DNA of 64,000 bases from Candidatus Nyctobacter psychrophilus (GTDB lineage: Bacteria > Vulcanimicrobiota > Vulcanimicrobiia > Vulcanimicrobiales > Vulcanimicrobiaceae). Positions 34,001 through 42,088 of this stretch are shown one piece after another. The notes below the pieces were generated by a model. The model was not told where the DNA came from. It saw only the letters and a program-made list of their open reading frames with translations, and did not search any database. A program made the translations under genes and the position numbers. Position 1 is the first letter of the stretch. Every line of letters starts with the position of its first letter. The stretch is from contig JACRTY010000017.1 in the NCBI GenBank assembly GCA_014305025.1, forward strand, positions 186,001 to 250,000. The letters are read 5' to 3'.

Positions 34001-34591
34001 CGCGGCCATGGAAAGCCGCAGCACGTCTTCGCGCCAAGGGTCGACGGTGAGCAGCTGCTGGGCATAGCGCAGAACCTCACCATGTTCGCGTTTGTGGCGG
34101 TGGGCGAGGGCGAGGTTCTGGAGCAATGCTAGATACGTCCCACGCAGCCGCTCCCGCTCGACTACGACCCAATCGTCGTAGACGTCCTTAAGCAAATCGC
34201 CGGCGTACAGGTCCGCGGCAGCGGCGTATGTCGACGGATCTTGAGCCGACTTTTCGAAGGCGACGACATCGATGCGGCACGCAGCGCTTCCGTTCCAACG
34301 GACCGTTTCCGCGTCCGCCACGAACCACGGCTCGTCGCTGCGGGACGGCAGCGCGGTCGCGGCCAGATACAGGTAGCGGCGCAGCTCGGCCAAAGCCTTG
34401 TCTTCGGATTCGTCGGGAAAGAGCGTAAACGCAAGGGAGCTTCGCGCAACCGGAGCACCGCGCTGCAGGATGAGATACGCTAACAGCGCCAGGGTCGTCG
34501 ACCGCTTGGCGAACCGCACCGGCACGCCTGAAACGCTTACGTTCGCGTGACCGAAGAGTTGAATGTCTAAGGGTTCGCGCTTCGTCACCAT
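31082..34591 (-). CDS. Giant transcriptional activator: wHTH, BTAD, AAA ATPase, TPR
   Basis: A 1169-residue SARP/AfsR-like regulator. The N-terminal winged helix (LDIQLFGHANVSVSGVPVRF to about 95) and bacterial transcriptional activation domain (about 105-245, with WVVVERERLRGTYLALLQNL) come first. An ATPase follows with Walker A GGEAGIGKTR at 285-294 and LLLILEDLHWAGSATLQAFA as Walker B. About 500 residues of TPR-like helices complete it. The start ATG at 34591 overlaps the phaB stop by 7 nt, so it is translated behind phaB. Such proteins couple nucleotide binding to transcription activation. Position suggests control of PHB or carbon storage, but targets are unknown. Confidence 0.85.
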   Translation of the reverse strand: MVTKREPLDIQLFGHANVSVSGVPVRFAKRSTTLALLAYLILQRGAPVARSSLAFTLFPDESEDKALAELRRYLYLAATALPSRSDEPWFVADAETVRWNGSAACRIDVVAFEKSAQDPSTYAAAADLYAGDLLKDVYDDWVVVERERLRGTYLALLQNLALAHRHKREHGEVLRYAQQLLTVDPWREDVLRLSMAAHYAAGDSAGALAAFADFAKRLREEIGVAPMPETLAVRDSILGGEPIPGDVRAPPGPGTSERGTRTPFLPFVGREPQLELLRAGWSRAARGAGNTLLIGGEAGIGKTRLCAEFATFVEAEGGRVFFGGTSSPESVPYQCLIEALRSALPLLVAQPLAPVRLAVLSRVFPGLLQSGAALPALAPLTLEQETARLLDALAEAAAGLARPRPLLLILEDLHWAGSATLQAFARVARRAGKASMLILATYRDEEVGPSHLLRSVARELRAEDCLWSLELARLTCDDVAALVADLEALPERNSALVASFYKHTEGNPLFLNETITDALERRFDATAGPAGVGDGIVGMINARTSQLADETRTVAEVAAIAGFGCNAELVREVTALSPRSLSVAFNELLDRRIMREAGAQNVADYVFTHHLIVAAIYGGIDPSLRARRHARIAHILERTYADRSAAVAGDLARHFDSAGLDEDAARWYAEAARTSAAVFAMDEAMQFANRALELEKERARRVELLRLREMWLGQRGNRAEQRADLDALEVALGDCALPERFDLLRRRALLARSLGDTDAERTLIDAMAEVAERNRDPRLQAEVFHRRAAHAVSCSRQGDAREPAAEALALFETLADGPAQVSCLSLLVDIAANIGDHAALRDYRETLRERSSTQTDRAVEAQALGVAAHAALLVQNYRESRDLTRELLPLTEMIGDRDAEALAHGRLAVTSAWLEEFDEASAEFDCAIVLLEATGNKRALSTTLTNRVLLAMRLGRFGEAQTLIERSSSLLDVVQERRMAVANATNMSFVRLQLGDVDGALQFAREAHHGARALGFPVFEAAALANLGNAERADGQLAEAIHHMESGLALRREHQAPEDFTDDLADLTLAYAEAGRSGDALRCAEEVAALAQESLAGAFWPHYVLYAAARGFAAGGDEPRARVFGQRARTELNRFANLIHDVSTRSGFLALRMSVTIASSPCAKHRTAG

Positions 34592-35379
34592 CCCATGTAG
34601 ATGCCGCCGTTGATGTTCAGCGACTGGCCGGTCATGTAGTCGCCTTCGATCGCGAAAAAGCGGACGCCGCGGGCAATCTCTTCGGGCTTGGCGACGCGGT
34701 GCATCGGGATGCGTTCGAGAATCTTTTCCTGGATGTTCTCGGGGACCGACTTCCACATTTCGGTTTCGACGAAGCCGGGACAGACCGCATTGACCGTGAT
34801 GTTGAAACGCGCGAGTTCGATGGCGAGCGTCTTCGTGAACCCCAGAATGCCGGCTTTGGCCGCCGAATAGTTCGCCTGACCGAAGTTGCCCATCTGGCCG
34901 ACGAACGACGAGATGTTGATGATGCGGCCCCAACCGTTATCGAGGAGCATCGGCACGGCGAGGTGACAACAGTTCATCACCGACCCGAGGTTCGTGTCGA
35001 TGACCTCGTGCCAATCCGTGATCGACATCTTCTTATACGTGCGGTCGCGCAGGATACCGGCGTTGTTGACCAGGACGTCGAGACGCCCGTAGCGCTCTTT
35101 GATGCGGCCGAACATCTCACCGACTTGCTCGTAGTTGGAGACGTCCCCGGCCTCGGTGCCGGCCGAGCCTCCGGCCGCTTCGATCTGCGCGACGACGCCC
35201 GCGGCCGCTTCGGAGCCGCGGATGTAGTTGACGACGACCGTCGCGCCGCTGGCGGCGAGTTCACGCGCAATCGATGAACCAATGCCGCGCGATCCTCCGG
35301 TGACGATCGCAACGCGTCCAAGCAAAGGTTTGGGATGCGTCGGGTCGGGGGCGGTGGCGGGAGCGCGTTTGGTTTCCAT
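34585..35379 (-). CDS. phaB: Acetoacetyl-CoA reductase (PhaB, SDR)
   Basis: An NADPH-dependent short-chain dehydrogenase reducing acetoacetyl-CoA to (R)-3-hydroxybutyryl-CoA for PHB synthesis. The cofactor loop is AIVTGGSRGIGSSIA and VLVNNAGILRD follows. The active site has Ser in NISSFVGQ and the Tyr/Lys pair in GQANYSAAKAGILGFTKTLA. The end LNINGGIYMGW resembles PhaB rather than FabG. The start ATG at 35379 has a GAGG SD. Phasin, a PhaQ-like repressor and MaoC lie upstream, which supports a PHB role; FabG-like function is the alternative. phaA and phaC are not in the window. Confidence 0.83.
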   Translation of the reverse strand: METKRAPATAPDPTHPKPLLGRVAIVTGGSRGIGSSIARELAASGATVVVNYIRGSEAAAGVVAQIEAAGGSAGTEAGDVSNYEQVGEMFGRIKERYGRLDVLVNNAGILRDRTYKKMSITDWHEVIDTNLGSVMNCCHLAVPMLLDNGWGRIINISSFVGQMGNFGQANYSAAKAGILGFTKTLAIELARFNITVNAVCPGFVETEMWKSVPENIQEKILERIPMHRVAKPEEIARGVRFFAIEGDYMTGQSLNINGGIYMGW

Positions 35380-35472
35380 CGATTCGTCCTCACTGGCGCG
35401 TTGCGGGCGAGACACCTTCGCAGTACTTGCACGCGCTCCCTCAGTGAGATTTGCCGCTATGCACGGCGCGCA

Positions 35473-35509
35473 CAAAACGAAAAGCCGCCCTGGAATGCAG
35501 CGGCGGCTT
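35473..35509 (-). terminator. Rho-independent terminator after the phasin gene
   Basis: On the minus strand AAGCCGCC pairs with GGCGGCTT across a 12-nt loop, followed by TTCGTTTTG. It lies 38 nt after the phasin stop and separates phaQ-phasin from phaB and the giant regulator, which therefore need their own promoter. Confidence 0.75.
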
Positions 35510-35546
35510 GTCCTTGTGGGCTGTCGGTTCTCCCGACGGCCGCTTC

Positions 35547-35987
35547 TTAGTTGTTGCTGATGGTTGCCGTGGCCCGGCTTTGGATTTCGTCGAAGCGCTT
35601 CGCGAGGTCGTCGATTTGGCGATCGGTCGTCTCTTTCACGAAGTTCATGTTCGAGATGCCGCTGTTCACGAGGCCGCGCATCGCGGCAACGTATGTTTCC
35701 TGCAGCTTCGTGCCGTGCGTTACGGCCTTTTCGGCGAGCTCGGCCGTCTTTTGACCGGTCGTCTGCAATTCGCCCACCGTCAATGAGACGATCTGGTTGG
35801 CGCGGCTGAAGTTCTCTTGCGCAACCGCGGCCGGCGTCAGTGAAGCATAGGGGCGCGCCGCGATCTCGAACAGCGATTTGGCATAGCCGAGGGCGCGCTG
35901 ATTGGCCGACGCAAACGCGTCCACGAACAGAGTGTAGGCCTGACTGGAAAGCTCGACGTAGCTCGACGTCATTTCTTGATTTTGCAT
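35547..35987 (-). CDS. Phasin family protein (PHB granule-associated)
   Basis: A 146-residue, mostly helical, amphipathic protein without membrane segments, matching the Phasin_2-type family that coats PHB granules. Long helices include YTLFVDAFASANQRALGYAK, NFSRANQIVSLTVGELQT and FVKETTDRQIDDLAKRFDEI. It starts three bases after the stop of the PadR repressor, which suggests co-transcription and PHB-responsive control as known for PhaQ-PhaP pairs. Sequence divergence among phasins makes this a structural rather than a close match, but the context is strong. Confidence 0.78.
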   Translation of the reverse strand: MQNQEMTSSYVELSSQAYTLFVDAFASANQRALGYAKSLFEIAARPYASLTPAAVAQENFSRANQIVSLTVGELQTTGQKTAELAEKAVTHGTKLQETYVAAMRGLVNSGISNMNFVKETTDRQIDDLAKRFDEIQSRATATISNN

Positions 35988-35990
35988 CCG

Positions 35991-36386
35991 TTACTCCTCA
36001 TCGGGTTTGGACGGGTGCTCTTTGGCCCACGTCCCAGTGTAGAGGCTGAAGAAGGCGTCGAGATTGGAACGGTATTGCTCGAGGGCCGAACTCCACAGAG
36101 CGAGGGCGTCCTTGCCCCCGTCGGTGAGCGTGTACACACGCCGCGCCGGCCCTTGTTCTTTCGGATCCCACCAGGAGCTGATGTAACCGTCGCGCTCAAG
36201 CTGGCGGAGCGCTCGGTACACCGTCCCGGGGTCGGAAACGACCGCGAAGTTCTCCTTGAGGGCCTTCATGATCTCGTACCCGTGCAGGTTGAGATCCTTG
36301 AGCATCACGAGCAACCAAGCCATCAAGTAGTTTTTCGGGGTGCCGCGAGGCGGCAGTCCCGCATCAGTTCCGACGGTATTCTTCAT
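35991..36386 (-). CDS. PadR-family repressor, PhaQ-like (PHB-responsive)
   Basis: A 131-residue winged-helix repressor. PKNYLMAWLLVMLKDLNLHG plus YEIMKALKEN, DPGTVYRALRQLERDGYISS and KEQGPARRVYTLTDGG form the PadR DNA-binding domain and wing. The C-terminal helix (EQYRSNLDAFFSLYTG) should dimerise. Direct contact with the downstream phasin gene and with a MaoC gene matches PhaQ, the repressor that senses PHB and controls phasin genes in Bacillus. A candidate operator is noted at 36390-36414. Confidence 0.8.
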   Translation of the reverse strand: MKNTVGTDAGLPPRGTPKNYLMAWLLVMLKDLNLHGYEIMKALKENFAVVSDPGTVYRALRQLERDGYISSWWDPKEQGPARRVYTLTDGGKDALALWSSALEQYRSNLDAFFSLYTGTWAKEHPSKPDEE

Positions 36387-36389
36387 GCC

Positions 36390-36414
36390 TATAGATGCAT
36401 TCTACATATAGATG
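36390..36414. promoter_or_regulatory. Direct-repeat candidate operator upstream of the PhaQ-like gene
   Basis: The octamer TATAGATG occurs twice, at 36390-36397 and 36407-36414, with starts 17 bp apart. This AT-rich 37-bp gap between maoC and the PadR gene stands out against GC-rich surroundings. Between the repeats lies the imperfect palindrome TAGATGCATTCTA. A -10 region for the repressor-phasin unit could coincide with it. Autoregulation by the PadR protein is inferred, not shown. Confidence 0.4.
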
Positions 36415-36423
36415 GGAGCAACG

Positions 36424-36864
36424 TCAACCGGAAACACCGGCGAACTCTGAGGCGACCTCGCTGACCAGGCAAACCGCCTCCCCGGTCACGACCTTGACCC
36501 CGTGCTGGTTCGTGACCACCGTCTCGAGGGTCAGAATGTGCTTCTCCGGCCGGTAGCCGGCAACGGTCGCACGTACGGTCACCGTATCGCCGAGGTAAAC
36601 CGGCGCGGTAAACTTCATCGTTTGGCTGAGATAGATCGTGCCGGGACCCGGGAAGTCGGTCCCGATGAGCGATGAGATGTACGAGCCGATCAGCATCCCG
36701 TGAGCGATGCGGTGCTTGAATCGCGTGGTCGCGGCAAAGGCCTCATCGAGGTGGACTGCATTCGTGTCGCCGGTGGCCTCGGCGAACCGTTCTACGTCTT
36801 TGGCGGTGACCGTGCGGGTCACCGATTCCCACCTGCCAAGTTCGTAAAGCGTGGTTTGTCCCAT
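36424..36864 (-). CDS. MaoC family hydratase ((R)-enoyl-CoA hydratase-like, PhaJ type)
   Basis: A 146-residue hot-dog-fold protein. The hydratase-2 motif is ATGDTNAVHLDEAFA, with the Asp and His that polarise water in PhaJ-type (R)-specific enoyl-CoA hydratases. AHGMLIGSYISSLIG and the strands YLSQTMKFTAPVYLGDTVTV follow. PhaJ links beta-oxidation intermediates to PHB precursors, which fits the neighbouring phasin, PhaQ-like and phaB genes. Activity on other acyl-CoAs cannot be ruled out. Confidence 0.85.
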   Translation of the reverse strand: MGQTTLYELGRWESVTRTVTAKDVERFAEATGDTNAVHLDEAFAATTRFKHRIAHGMLIGSYISSLIGTDFPGPGTIYLSQTMKFTAPVYLGDTVTVRATVAGYRPEKHILTLETVVTNQHGVKVVTGEAVCLVSEVASEFAGVSG

Positions 36865-36976
36865 ATGTGCATATCTTCCCTAGAAACGCCGCAGCGCCCC
36901 GCCGATTCCTGCCCGTTGACGCCGCTGGTGGCGGCAGGAACACTTCTATGGTAGACTTATCGCCTGAGAGGTAGAA

Positions 36977-37225
36977 ATGGGGATCAATATAAAGAACCCC
37001 GAAGTGGAGCGGGCCGTGCGGCAGCTTGCGACACAAAGAGGGGTCGACCTCACTGAGGCGATTCGCCTTGCGGTCAAGTCCGAGCTGAGCCGCAGCAAAG
37101 GGATCCAGCAAGGACGACTGCGCCGTATGCGGGCCATCGCCGATCACGTTGCCACGTTGCCCGTGCGCGACGTTCGCACAGACGAAGAGATTCTCGGCTA
37201 CGATGAGAGGGGACTTCCTTCGTGA
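36977..37225 (+). CDS. VapB-type antitoxin
   Basis: An 82-residue antitoxin of the Rv0623/PSK family. The ribbon-helix-helix-like N-terminus reads GINIKNPEVERAVRQLATQRG followed by VDLTEAIRLAVKSELSR. The C-terminal segment (DVRTDEEILGYDERGLPS) is the extended tail that binds the toxin's active site. AGAGGTAGAA before the ATG is a good SD. The stop overlaps the toxin start as GTGA. Confidence 0.88.
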   Translation: MGINIKNPEVERAVRQLATQRGVDLTEAIRLAVKSELSRSKGIQQGRLRRMRAIADHVATLPVRDVRTDEEILGYDERGLPS

Positions 37226-37614
37226 TTGTCGACACGTCCGCCGTCGTCGCCATCTTAAACGAGGAAAACGAACGAGACCGATTCGAGCTTGCGATTGCGT
37301 CGGCCGATTGCGAACTCTCGAGCGTTTCGTATCTCGAAGCGTCTATCGTCCTGCTCCATCGCCGCGGCGAAGAGACGCTCGCGTCGCTCGACACGTGGAT
37401 TGAGAGCGCAGGCATAGCCGTCACTCCCTTTACGCCGTCGCAAGCGCGGCTCGCACGAAGCGCCTACGCGAGGTACGGCAAAGGGCGCCATCGTGCCGGG
37501 CTGAATTTCGGTGATTGCGCGGCATACGCATTAGCCATGGATCGCGACGATGACTTGTTGTACCAGGGCGACGACTTCGCGCGCACGGATGTCCGGACGG
37601 TGCAGTCAGACTGA
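37222..37614 (+). CDS. VapC-type PIN-domain toxin
   Basis: A 130-residue RNase toxin of type II toxin-antitoxin systems. PIN-domain acidic residues are Asp4 (MIVDTSAVVAIL), Glu near 40 (YLEASIVL) and the Asp of LNFGDCAAYALA. The C-terminus LLYQGDDFARTDV contains the last conserved acidic site. The length is typical for VapC. It overlaps the VapB-type antitoxin. Targets are usually tRNA or rRNA. Confidence 0.88.
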   Translation: MIVDTSAVVAILNEENERDRFELAIASADCELSSVSYLEASIVLLHRRGEETLASLDTWIESAGIAVTPFTPSQARLARSAYARYGKGRHRAGLNFGDCAAYALAMDRDDDLLYQGDDFARTDVRTVQSD

Positions 37615-37630
37615 CGGTCGGACGATGCCC

Positions 37631-38854
37631 TCACCCGAGCAACGGCACCGTCGGGAACGAACCGGCGATGACGCCGCTCGTCGGGCGGCCGAACCACTTC
37701 TCGATCACGGTCGCGTAGACGCTGCGGAAGTCGACCGTGTAGGTGACGTCGCCGTTATCGAGGTTGGCGAGCGACGGGTGCTCGCCGTACAGACCTCCGC
37801 GCAGACCGCCGCCGATCATGAACATCGGGGCCGCTTCGCCGTGATCCGTGCCGCGATTGGCGTTCTCGGCGACGCGGCGGCCGAATTCGGAAAAGGTCAT
37901 CGTCAAGGTGCGCTTGTCGTTTCCGTGGGCGGCAAGGTCCACGTAGAAGGCTGCGACGGCCTCGGATAACTCTTTGAGAAGCCGGTCCTGCGTCGCTTTC
38001 TGGCTGACGTGCGTATCGAACGAGCCATGCTGCACGTACAGCACGCGCGTGCCCAAACGACTGCCGATGATCTGAGCAGCAAGCGCGAGACTGCGTCCCA
38101 GCGGCGTGGCGGGATAGGCCGCGCTCGGGGTGTAGCCCGCGACCAGCTTGGGCAACTCGGCCGCACCGCGTTCGGCATGGTCCTCGATCGTCGCGACCAG
38201 CGGTAAGTACGGCGACGAGAACGGCGCGCGCGTATCGCTGGCAAAGGCCGCGAAGGCGCCGCGTTCGCCCTTGTTGCGGTCGCTCGTCAGCCCATATCCG
38301 CGCAGCGCATCGATTGCTGGTACGTCGACGCGCTCGGCGATCAAGGCTTCGGGAAGTACCGGCGAGACGGCAACCGCGTTGAACAGATTATTGCTTGGCA
38401 GGTTGGCAGCGTCGAGATAACGCCCGAGCCAACCGGTCGTCGCATACTTGTCCGGAACGGCAGTCTGCCAGATCTCCGTCGACCGAAAGTGCGAATGGTC
38501 GGCATTGGGATAGCCGGCACCTTGGACGATGGCGACTTGTCCTTTGTCATACATCGCTTTGAGCGCCGCCAACGCCGGATTGAGTCCAACGCGCTCGTCG
38601 ATGCGCAGCACGTCGTTCGGCGCCACGCCCAACGTCGGTCGGTACGAATAGTACTCCGGTGTGCCGTGCGGCACGACGGTGTTGAGGCCGTCGTTGCCGC
38701 CTTGCAGATTGATGACCAGCAGCACGCGGTCGGCGGCACCCCCCGGGAGATTGGGAAGCGCCGGTGCCGCGAGCGCCTTGGCAAAGAAGCCGTCGAAATT
38801 GGCGGCGAGCGTGAGGCCCGAGACGGCGCCCAACAGAAACCGATTGCGATTCAT
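37631..38854 (-). CDS. DUF1501 exported protein
   Basis: A 407-residue DUF1501 protein with an N-terminal export signal (FLLGAVSGLTLAANFDGFFA). Diagnostic stretches are VLLVINLQGGNDGLNTVVPH, VQGAGYPNADHSHFRSTEIW, LYVQHGSFDTHVSQKATQDR and MTFSEFGRRVAENANRGTDHG. The family resembles sulfatase/alkaline-phosphatase-fold proteins and is nearly always next to DUF1800, as here (12-nt gap). The metal-binding pattern is partly kept, but the substrate is unknown. Confidence 0.88.
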   Translation of the reverse strand: MNRNRFLLGAVSGLTLAANFDGFFAKALAAPALPNLPGGAADRVLLVINLQGGNDGLNTVVPHGTPEYYSYRPTLGVAPNDVLRIDERVGLNPALAALKAMYDKGQVAIVQGAGYPNADHSHFRSTEIWQTAVPDKYATTGWLGRYLDAANLPSNNLFNAVAVSPVLPEALIAERVDVPAIDALRGYGLTSDRNKGERGAFAAFASDTRAPFSSPYLPLVATIEDHAERGAAELPKLVAGYTPSAAYPATPLGRSLALAAQIIGSRLGTRVLYVQHGSFDTHVSQKATQDRLLKELSEAVAAFYVDLAAHGNDKRTLTMTFSEFGRRVAENANRGTDHGEAAPMFMIGGGLRGGLYGEHPSLANLDNGDVTYTVDFRSVYATVIEKWFGRPTSGVIAGSFPTVPLLG

Positions 38855-38866
38855 TACGTCACCCCT

Positions 38867-40351
38867 TTACGCCAGTTCATAGGACGGCATCGCCATCGTT
38901 AAGTAAGCGCCGCCGCGCATGCGCTGATCGAAGTTTTCACCCGAGAGGGCGCCAAGCGCCGCCGTGCCGTCACCACGCAAGTAGCCCTGCAGCTTCGCGA
39001 GCGCCGCCTCCGAGACGTCGCCTTGCACGATCGTGTCGACCAGCGTGCGGGCCGCGGCGCCGGCGTTGCCGGGACCGCCGGCCAGCAGCCAGTCGGCCGC
39101 GCTCATCACGGTGCCCGAGGTCATCAGTGCATTGGTGAAGTTTTCGCGCGCCAGAACGGTCGTGCTGTTCAGCCATGTGCTGCCGCCAGGCCACCCCTTG
39201 ACGTTGGGCGGATAGAACAGCACTTGGTTCATGCGGCGCAGCGCCGCAAGGGCGCTCGGGTCAGCCTGCGGCACGCCGAAGAGTTGGTAGCTGCCGACGA
39301 CGAATTCGACCGGGCTCTTGACCAGCGCCCGGTACGCGCGCGGCGAATAGAAGACATTCGAAACGAGTAACGTCTCCATGACGGGCTGTAGATTGAAGTC
39401 GTAGCGGCGCAGCAGCGCTGCGACGCCGTCGACGAGTTCGGGCTCCGGATCGTCGTAAACGAACGCTTCGAGCAGTTTGGTCGCAAAAAATCTTGACGCC
39501 GCCGGCTGCGAGAAAATGATGTTGACGATGTCGCGCCCATTGAAGTTGCCGCTCTTACCGAGAAACGTCTTGGAGCCGTCGTCGTAAAGGCGCGGATTGA
39601 GGAAGGCCTGCTCCGTTCCACGGCGGACGCGCAGGCCCGTCCAAGCGCGCGCGCTTTCCCGCACGTCGCGCTCGCTGTAGTTTCCGATGCCCAGCGTAAA
39701 GAGTTCCATCAGTTCGCGGGCGTAGTTCTCATTGGGATGCGCCTTCGCGTTGTGGATGTTGTCGAGGTACTTGAGCATTGCGGGATCGACGGAGATCTGC
39801 TGCGTCAATTCGCGCGCGTTGCCGAGCGCGTACCGGCGGAAAAGCGCATTCTGCGCGATGACTTCGGCGGGTGTCACGCCTTTTTGGATGGCAGCGGTCG
39901 TGAAATGGCCATGCCAAAAGAGCGTCATCTTCTCTTGTAACGGCGCCGGCGTCGCGATCATGCGGTTGAGCCACCAGAGCTGCGTCGCGAGGATCGTCTG
40001 CACTTCGAGTTTGCGCCGCTGCTTACGCAGTTCGACGATCTGTTGTGGGTCGCGCGCGGCACCCACTCTTGCAGCGGGCTGGAGCATCATCGGTGCTTCC
40101 AGGCTCACCTCGTCGGGCAGACTCGGCGCATCAGGCAGGGTGGATGTTGGGGGGAAATCGACCAGCGAGGCGACCGCGCTGCGCATCGGCAGGCGCGCGA
40201 GCCGGTGCACGTCGCTCGGCGCACCGCCAAAACCGGCACGCCGCAACAGGTGCGCCGCAAGCCGAACATTCCACGGGCCCGTGTAGTAGGCGAGCGGAAA
40301 GGCAGGCGGCGTTCCAGCCGGCCGAAACGACCGCGGGACGTTCGAGTTCAT
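38867..40351 (-). CDS. DUF1800 protein
   Basis: A 494-residue DUF1800 protein, upstream of and co-transcribed with the DUF1501 gene. The hallmark HLLRRAGFGGAPSDV opens the domain. It is followed by KMTLFWHGHFTTA, DPAMLKYLDNIHNAKAHPNE, NYARELMELFTLGIGNYSER and ARAWTGLRVR. The C-terminal part has VKGWPGGSTWLNSTTVLARE. No signal peptide is evident, so the start may lie elsewhere or export may depend on the partner. The function is not established; the pair is often secreted together. Confidence 0.88.
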   Translation of the reverse strand: MNSNVPRSFRPAGTPPAFPLAYYTGPWNVRLAAHLLRRAGFGGAPSDVHRLARLPMRSAVASLVDFPPTSTLPDAPSLPDEVSLEAPMMLQPAARVGAARDPQQIVELRKQRRKLEVQTILATQLWWLNRMIATPAPLQEKMTLFWHGHFTTAAIQKGVTPAEVIAQNALFRRYALGNARELTQQISVDPAMLKYLDNIHNAKAHPNENYARELMELFTLGIGNYSERDVRESARAWTGLRVRRGTEQAFLNPRLYDDGSKTFLGKSGNFNGRDIVNIIFSQPAASRFFATKLLEAFVYDDPEPELVDGVAALLRRYDFNLQPVMETLLVSNVFYSPRAYRALVKSPVEFVVGSYQLFGVPQADPSALAALRRMNQVLFYPPNVKGWPGGSTWLNSTTVLARENFTNALMTSGTVMSAADWLLAGGPGNAGAAARTLVDTIVQGDVSEAALAKLQGYLRGDGTAALGALSGENFDQRMRGGAYLTMAMPSYELA

Positions 40352-40476
40352 GACCCTATCCTAACGCGTAATTAGTTGCTGCGCTCCGGTTATCGCGCGA
40401 ATCTAACCGGTACTTAAACGAAAGGCCGGCGCCGCCGGAAAACGAGAAACGGCGGGCTGCGGCGAAACGACGTGCG

Positions 40477-42087
40477 ATGCAGCTGCTCGAAACGCGAATC
40501 GATCCGGCCCAGGACGCCTTTCGCGAGAATTACGAGCACATGGCGGAATTGACACGGGAGCTGCGGGCGCGGCTCGAGCGGGTGCGCGCGGGTGGGGGGG
40601 CCGTCGCCGTCGCACGACATCGCAAGCGCGGCAAACTCCCGGCTCGCGAACGGATCGAGCGGCTATGCGATCCGCTGACGCCGTTTCTGGAGTTTTCGCC
40701 GCTCGCGGCCGACGGCGTCTACGCCGACGACGTTCCCGCCGCGGGCATCGTCACGGGGATCGCCGTCATCGAGGGCCGCATGTGCGTCGTGGTTGCCAAC
40801 GACGCGACGGTCAAAGGTGGAACGTATTACCCCTTAACCGTCAAGAAGCACCTGCGCGCACAAGAGATCGCGCAACAGAACCATCTTCCGTGCGTCTACC
40901 TCGTCGACTCCGGGGGCGCGTTCCTTCCCAAACAAGACGAAGTGTTTCCCGATCGCGATCATTTCGGACGCATCTTTTACAACCAAGCCCGCATGTCGGG
41001 GGAAGGCATTCCGCAAGTAGCCGCGGTCATGGGCTCGTGCACGGCCGGCGGCGCTTACGTCCCGGCCATGTCCGACGAAACCGTCATCGTCGCCGGCTAC
41101 GGAACGATCTTTCTGGGCGGACCGCCACTCGTGCGCGCGGCGACAGGGGAGATCGTGACGGCCGAAGACCTTGGCGGCGCCGACGTGCATACGCGGCTCT
41201 CCGGCGTGGCCGATCACTACGCCACAAGCGACGAGGAAGGGCTTGCGCTGGTGCGTTCCATCGTCGCGAATTTGCCGCCGACAGCCCGCTCTTTAAGCGA
41301 CGAACCACCCGCGTACGAACCACCCGCATACGATCCGCGCGAAATCTACGGCATCGTGCCACGCGATGCGCGCAACGGCTACGACGTTCGCGAAGTGATT
41401 GCGCGGATCGTGGACGGTTCGCGCTTCCACGAATTCAAGACGCGTTACGGTGCGACGCTGGTCTGCGGATTTGCGCGCATCGAGGGCCATGAAGTCGGCA
41501 TCCTGGCGAACAACGGCATCCTGTTCAGCGAGAGCGCGCTCAAGGGAGCACATTTCATCGAACTATGCGTGCAGCGCGGCACGCCGCTGATCTTCTTGCA
41601 AAACATCACCGGCTTCATGATCGGCAAAGAATACGAGAACCGCGGCATCGCCAAGGACGGCGCGAAACTGGTCACCGCCGTCGCCTGTGCTGAAGTCCCG
41701 AAGTTCACCGTCGTCATCGGCGGCAGTTTCGGCGCCGGCAACTACGGCATGTGCGGGCGCGCGTACGCGCCCCGCCAGCTGTGGATGTGGCCCAACGCCC
41801 GCATCTCGGTAATGGGGGGTGCGCAGGCTGCCTCGACGTTGTTGCAGGTTCGGATGGACGGTGACCGAGCGAAAGGTCATGAGATGAGCGCCGATGAGCA
41901 AACGCGCTTCACGGCCCCGATCCTCGAGAAGTACGAACGTGAAGGCAGCGCCTACTATTCGAGCGCACGCCTCTGGGACGACGGCGTCATCGATCCGCTC
42001 GACACGCGTCGCGTCCTTGGCCTTGGGCTCGCCGCCGCCGCACACGCTCCGTCACAACGCACGCATTTCGGCGTTTTTCGGATGTGA
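40477..42087 (+). CDS. Methylcrotonyl/propionyl-CoA carboxylase, carboxyltransferase (beta) subunit
   Basis: A biotin-dependent carboxyltransferase, 536 residues. The N-terminal carboxyltransferase half shows [52 protein letters not shown] and [17 protein letters not shown]. The C-terminal half has [20 protein letters not shown] and [13 protein letters not shown]. The phrase [16 protein letters not shown] is typical of the methylcrotonyl-CoA carboxylase beta group. The biotin carboxylase partner is at 46371-48380 and HMG-CoA lyase at 48385, so leucine/isovalerate degradation is likely. The ATG has no clear SD. Confidence 0.88.
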   Translation: MQLLETRIDPAQDAFRENYEHMAELTRELRARLERVRAGGGAVAVARHRKRGKLPARERIERLCDPLTPFLEFSPLAADGVYADDVPAAGIVTGIAVIEGRMCVVVANDATVKGGTYYPLTVKKHLRAQEIAQQNHLPCVYLVDSGGAFLPKQDEVFPDRDHFGRIFYNQARMSGEGIPQVAAVMGSCTAGGAYVPAMSDETVIVAGYGTIFLGGPPLVRAATGEIVTAEDLGGADVHTRLSGVADHYATSDEEGLALVRSIVANLPPTARSLSDEPPAYEPPAYDPREIYGIVPRDARNGYDVREVIARIVDGSRFHEFKTRYGATLVCGFARIEGHEVGILANNGILFSESALKGAHFIELCVQRGTPLIFLQNITGFMIGKEYENRGIAKDGAKLVTAVACAEVPKFTVVIGGSFGAGNYGMCGRAYAPRQLWMWPNARISVMGGAQAASTLLQVRMDGDRAKGHEMSADEQTRFTAPILEKYEREGSAYYSSARLWDDGVIDPLDTRRVLGLGLAAAAHAPSQRTHFGVFRM

Positions 42088-42088
42088 T

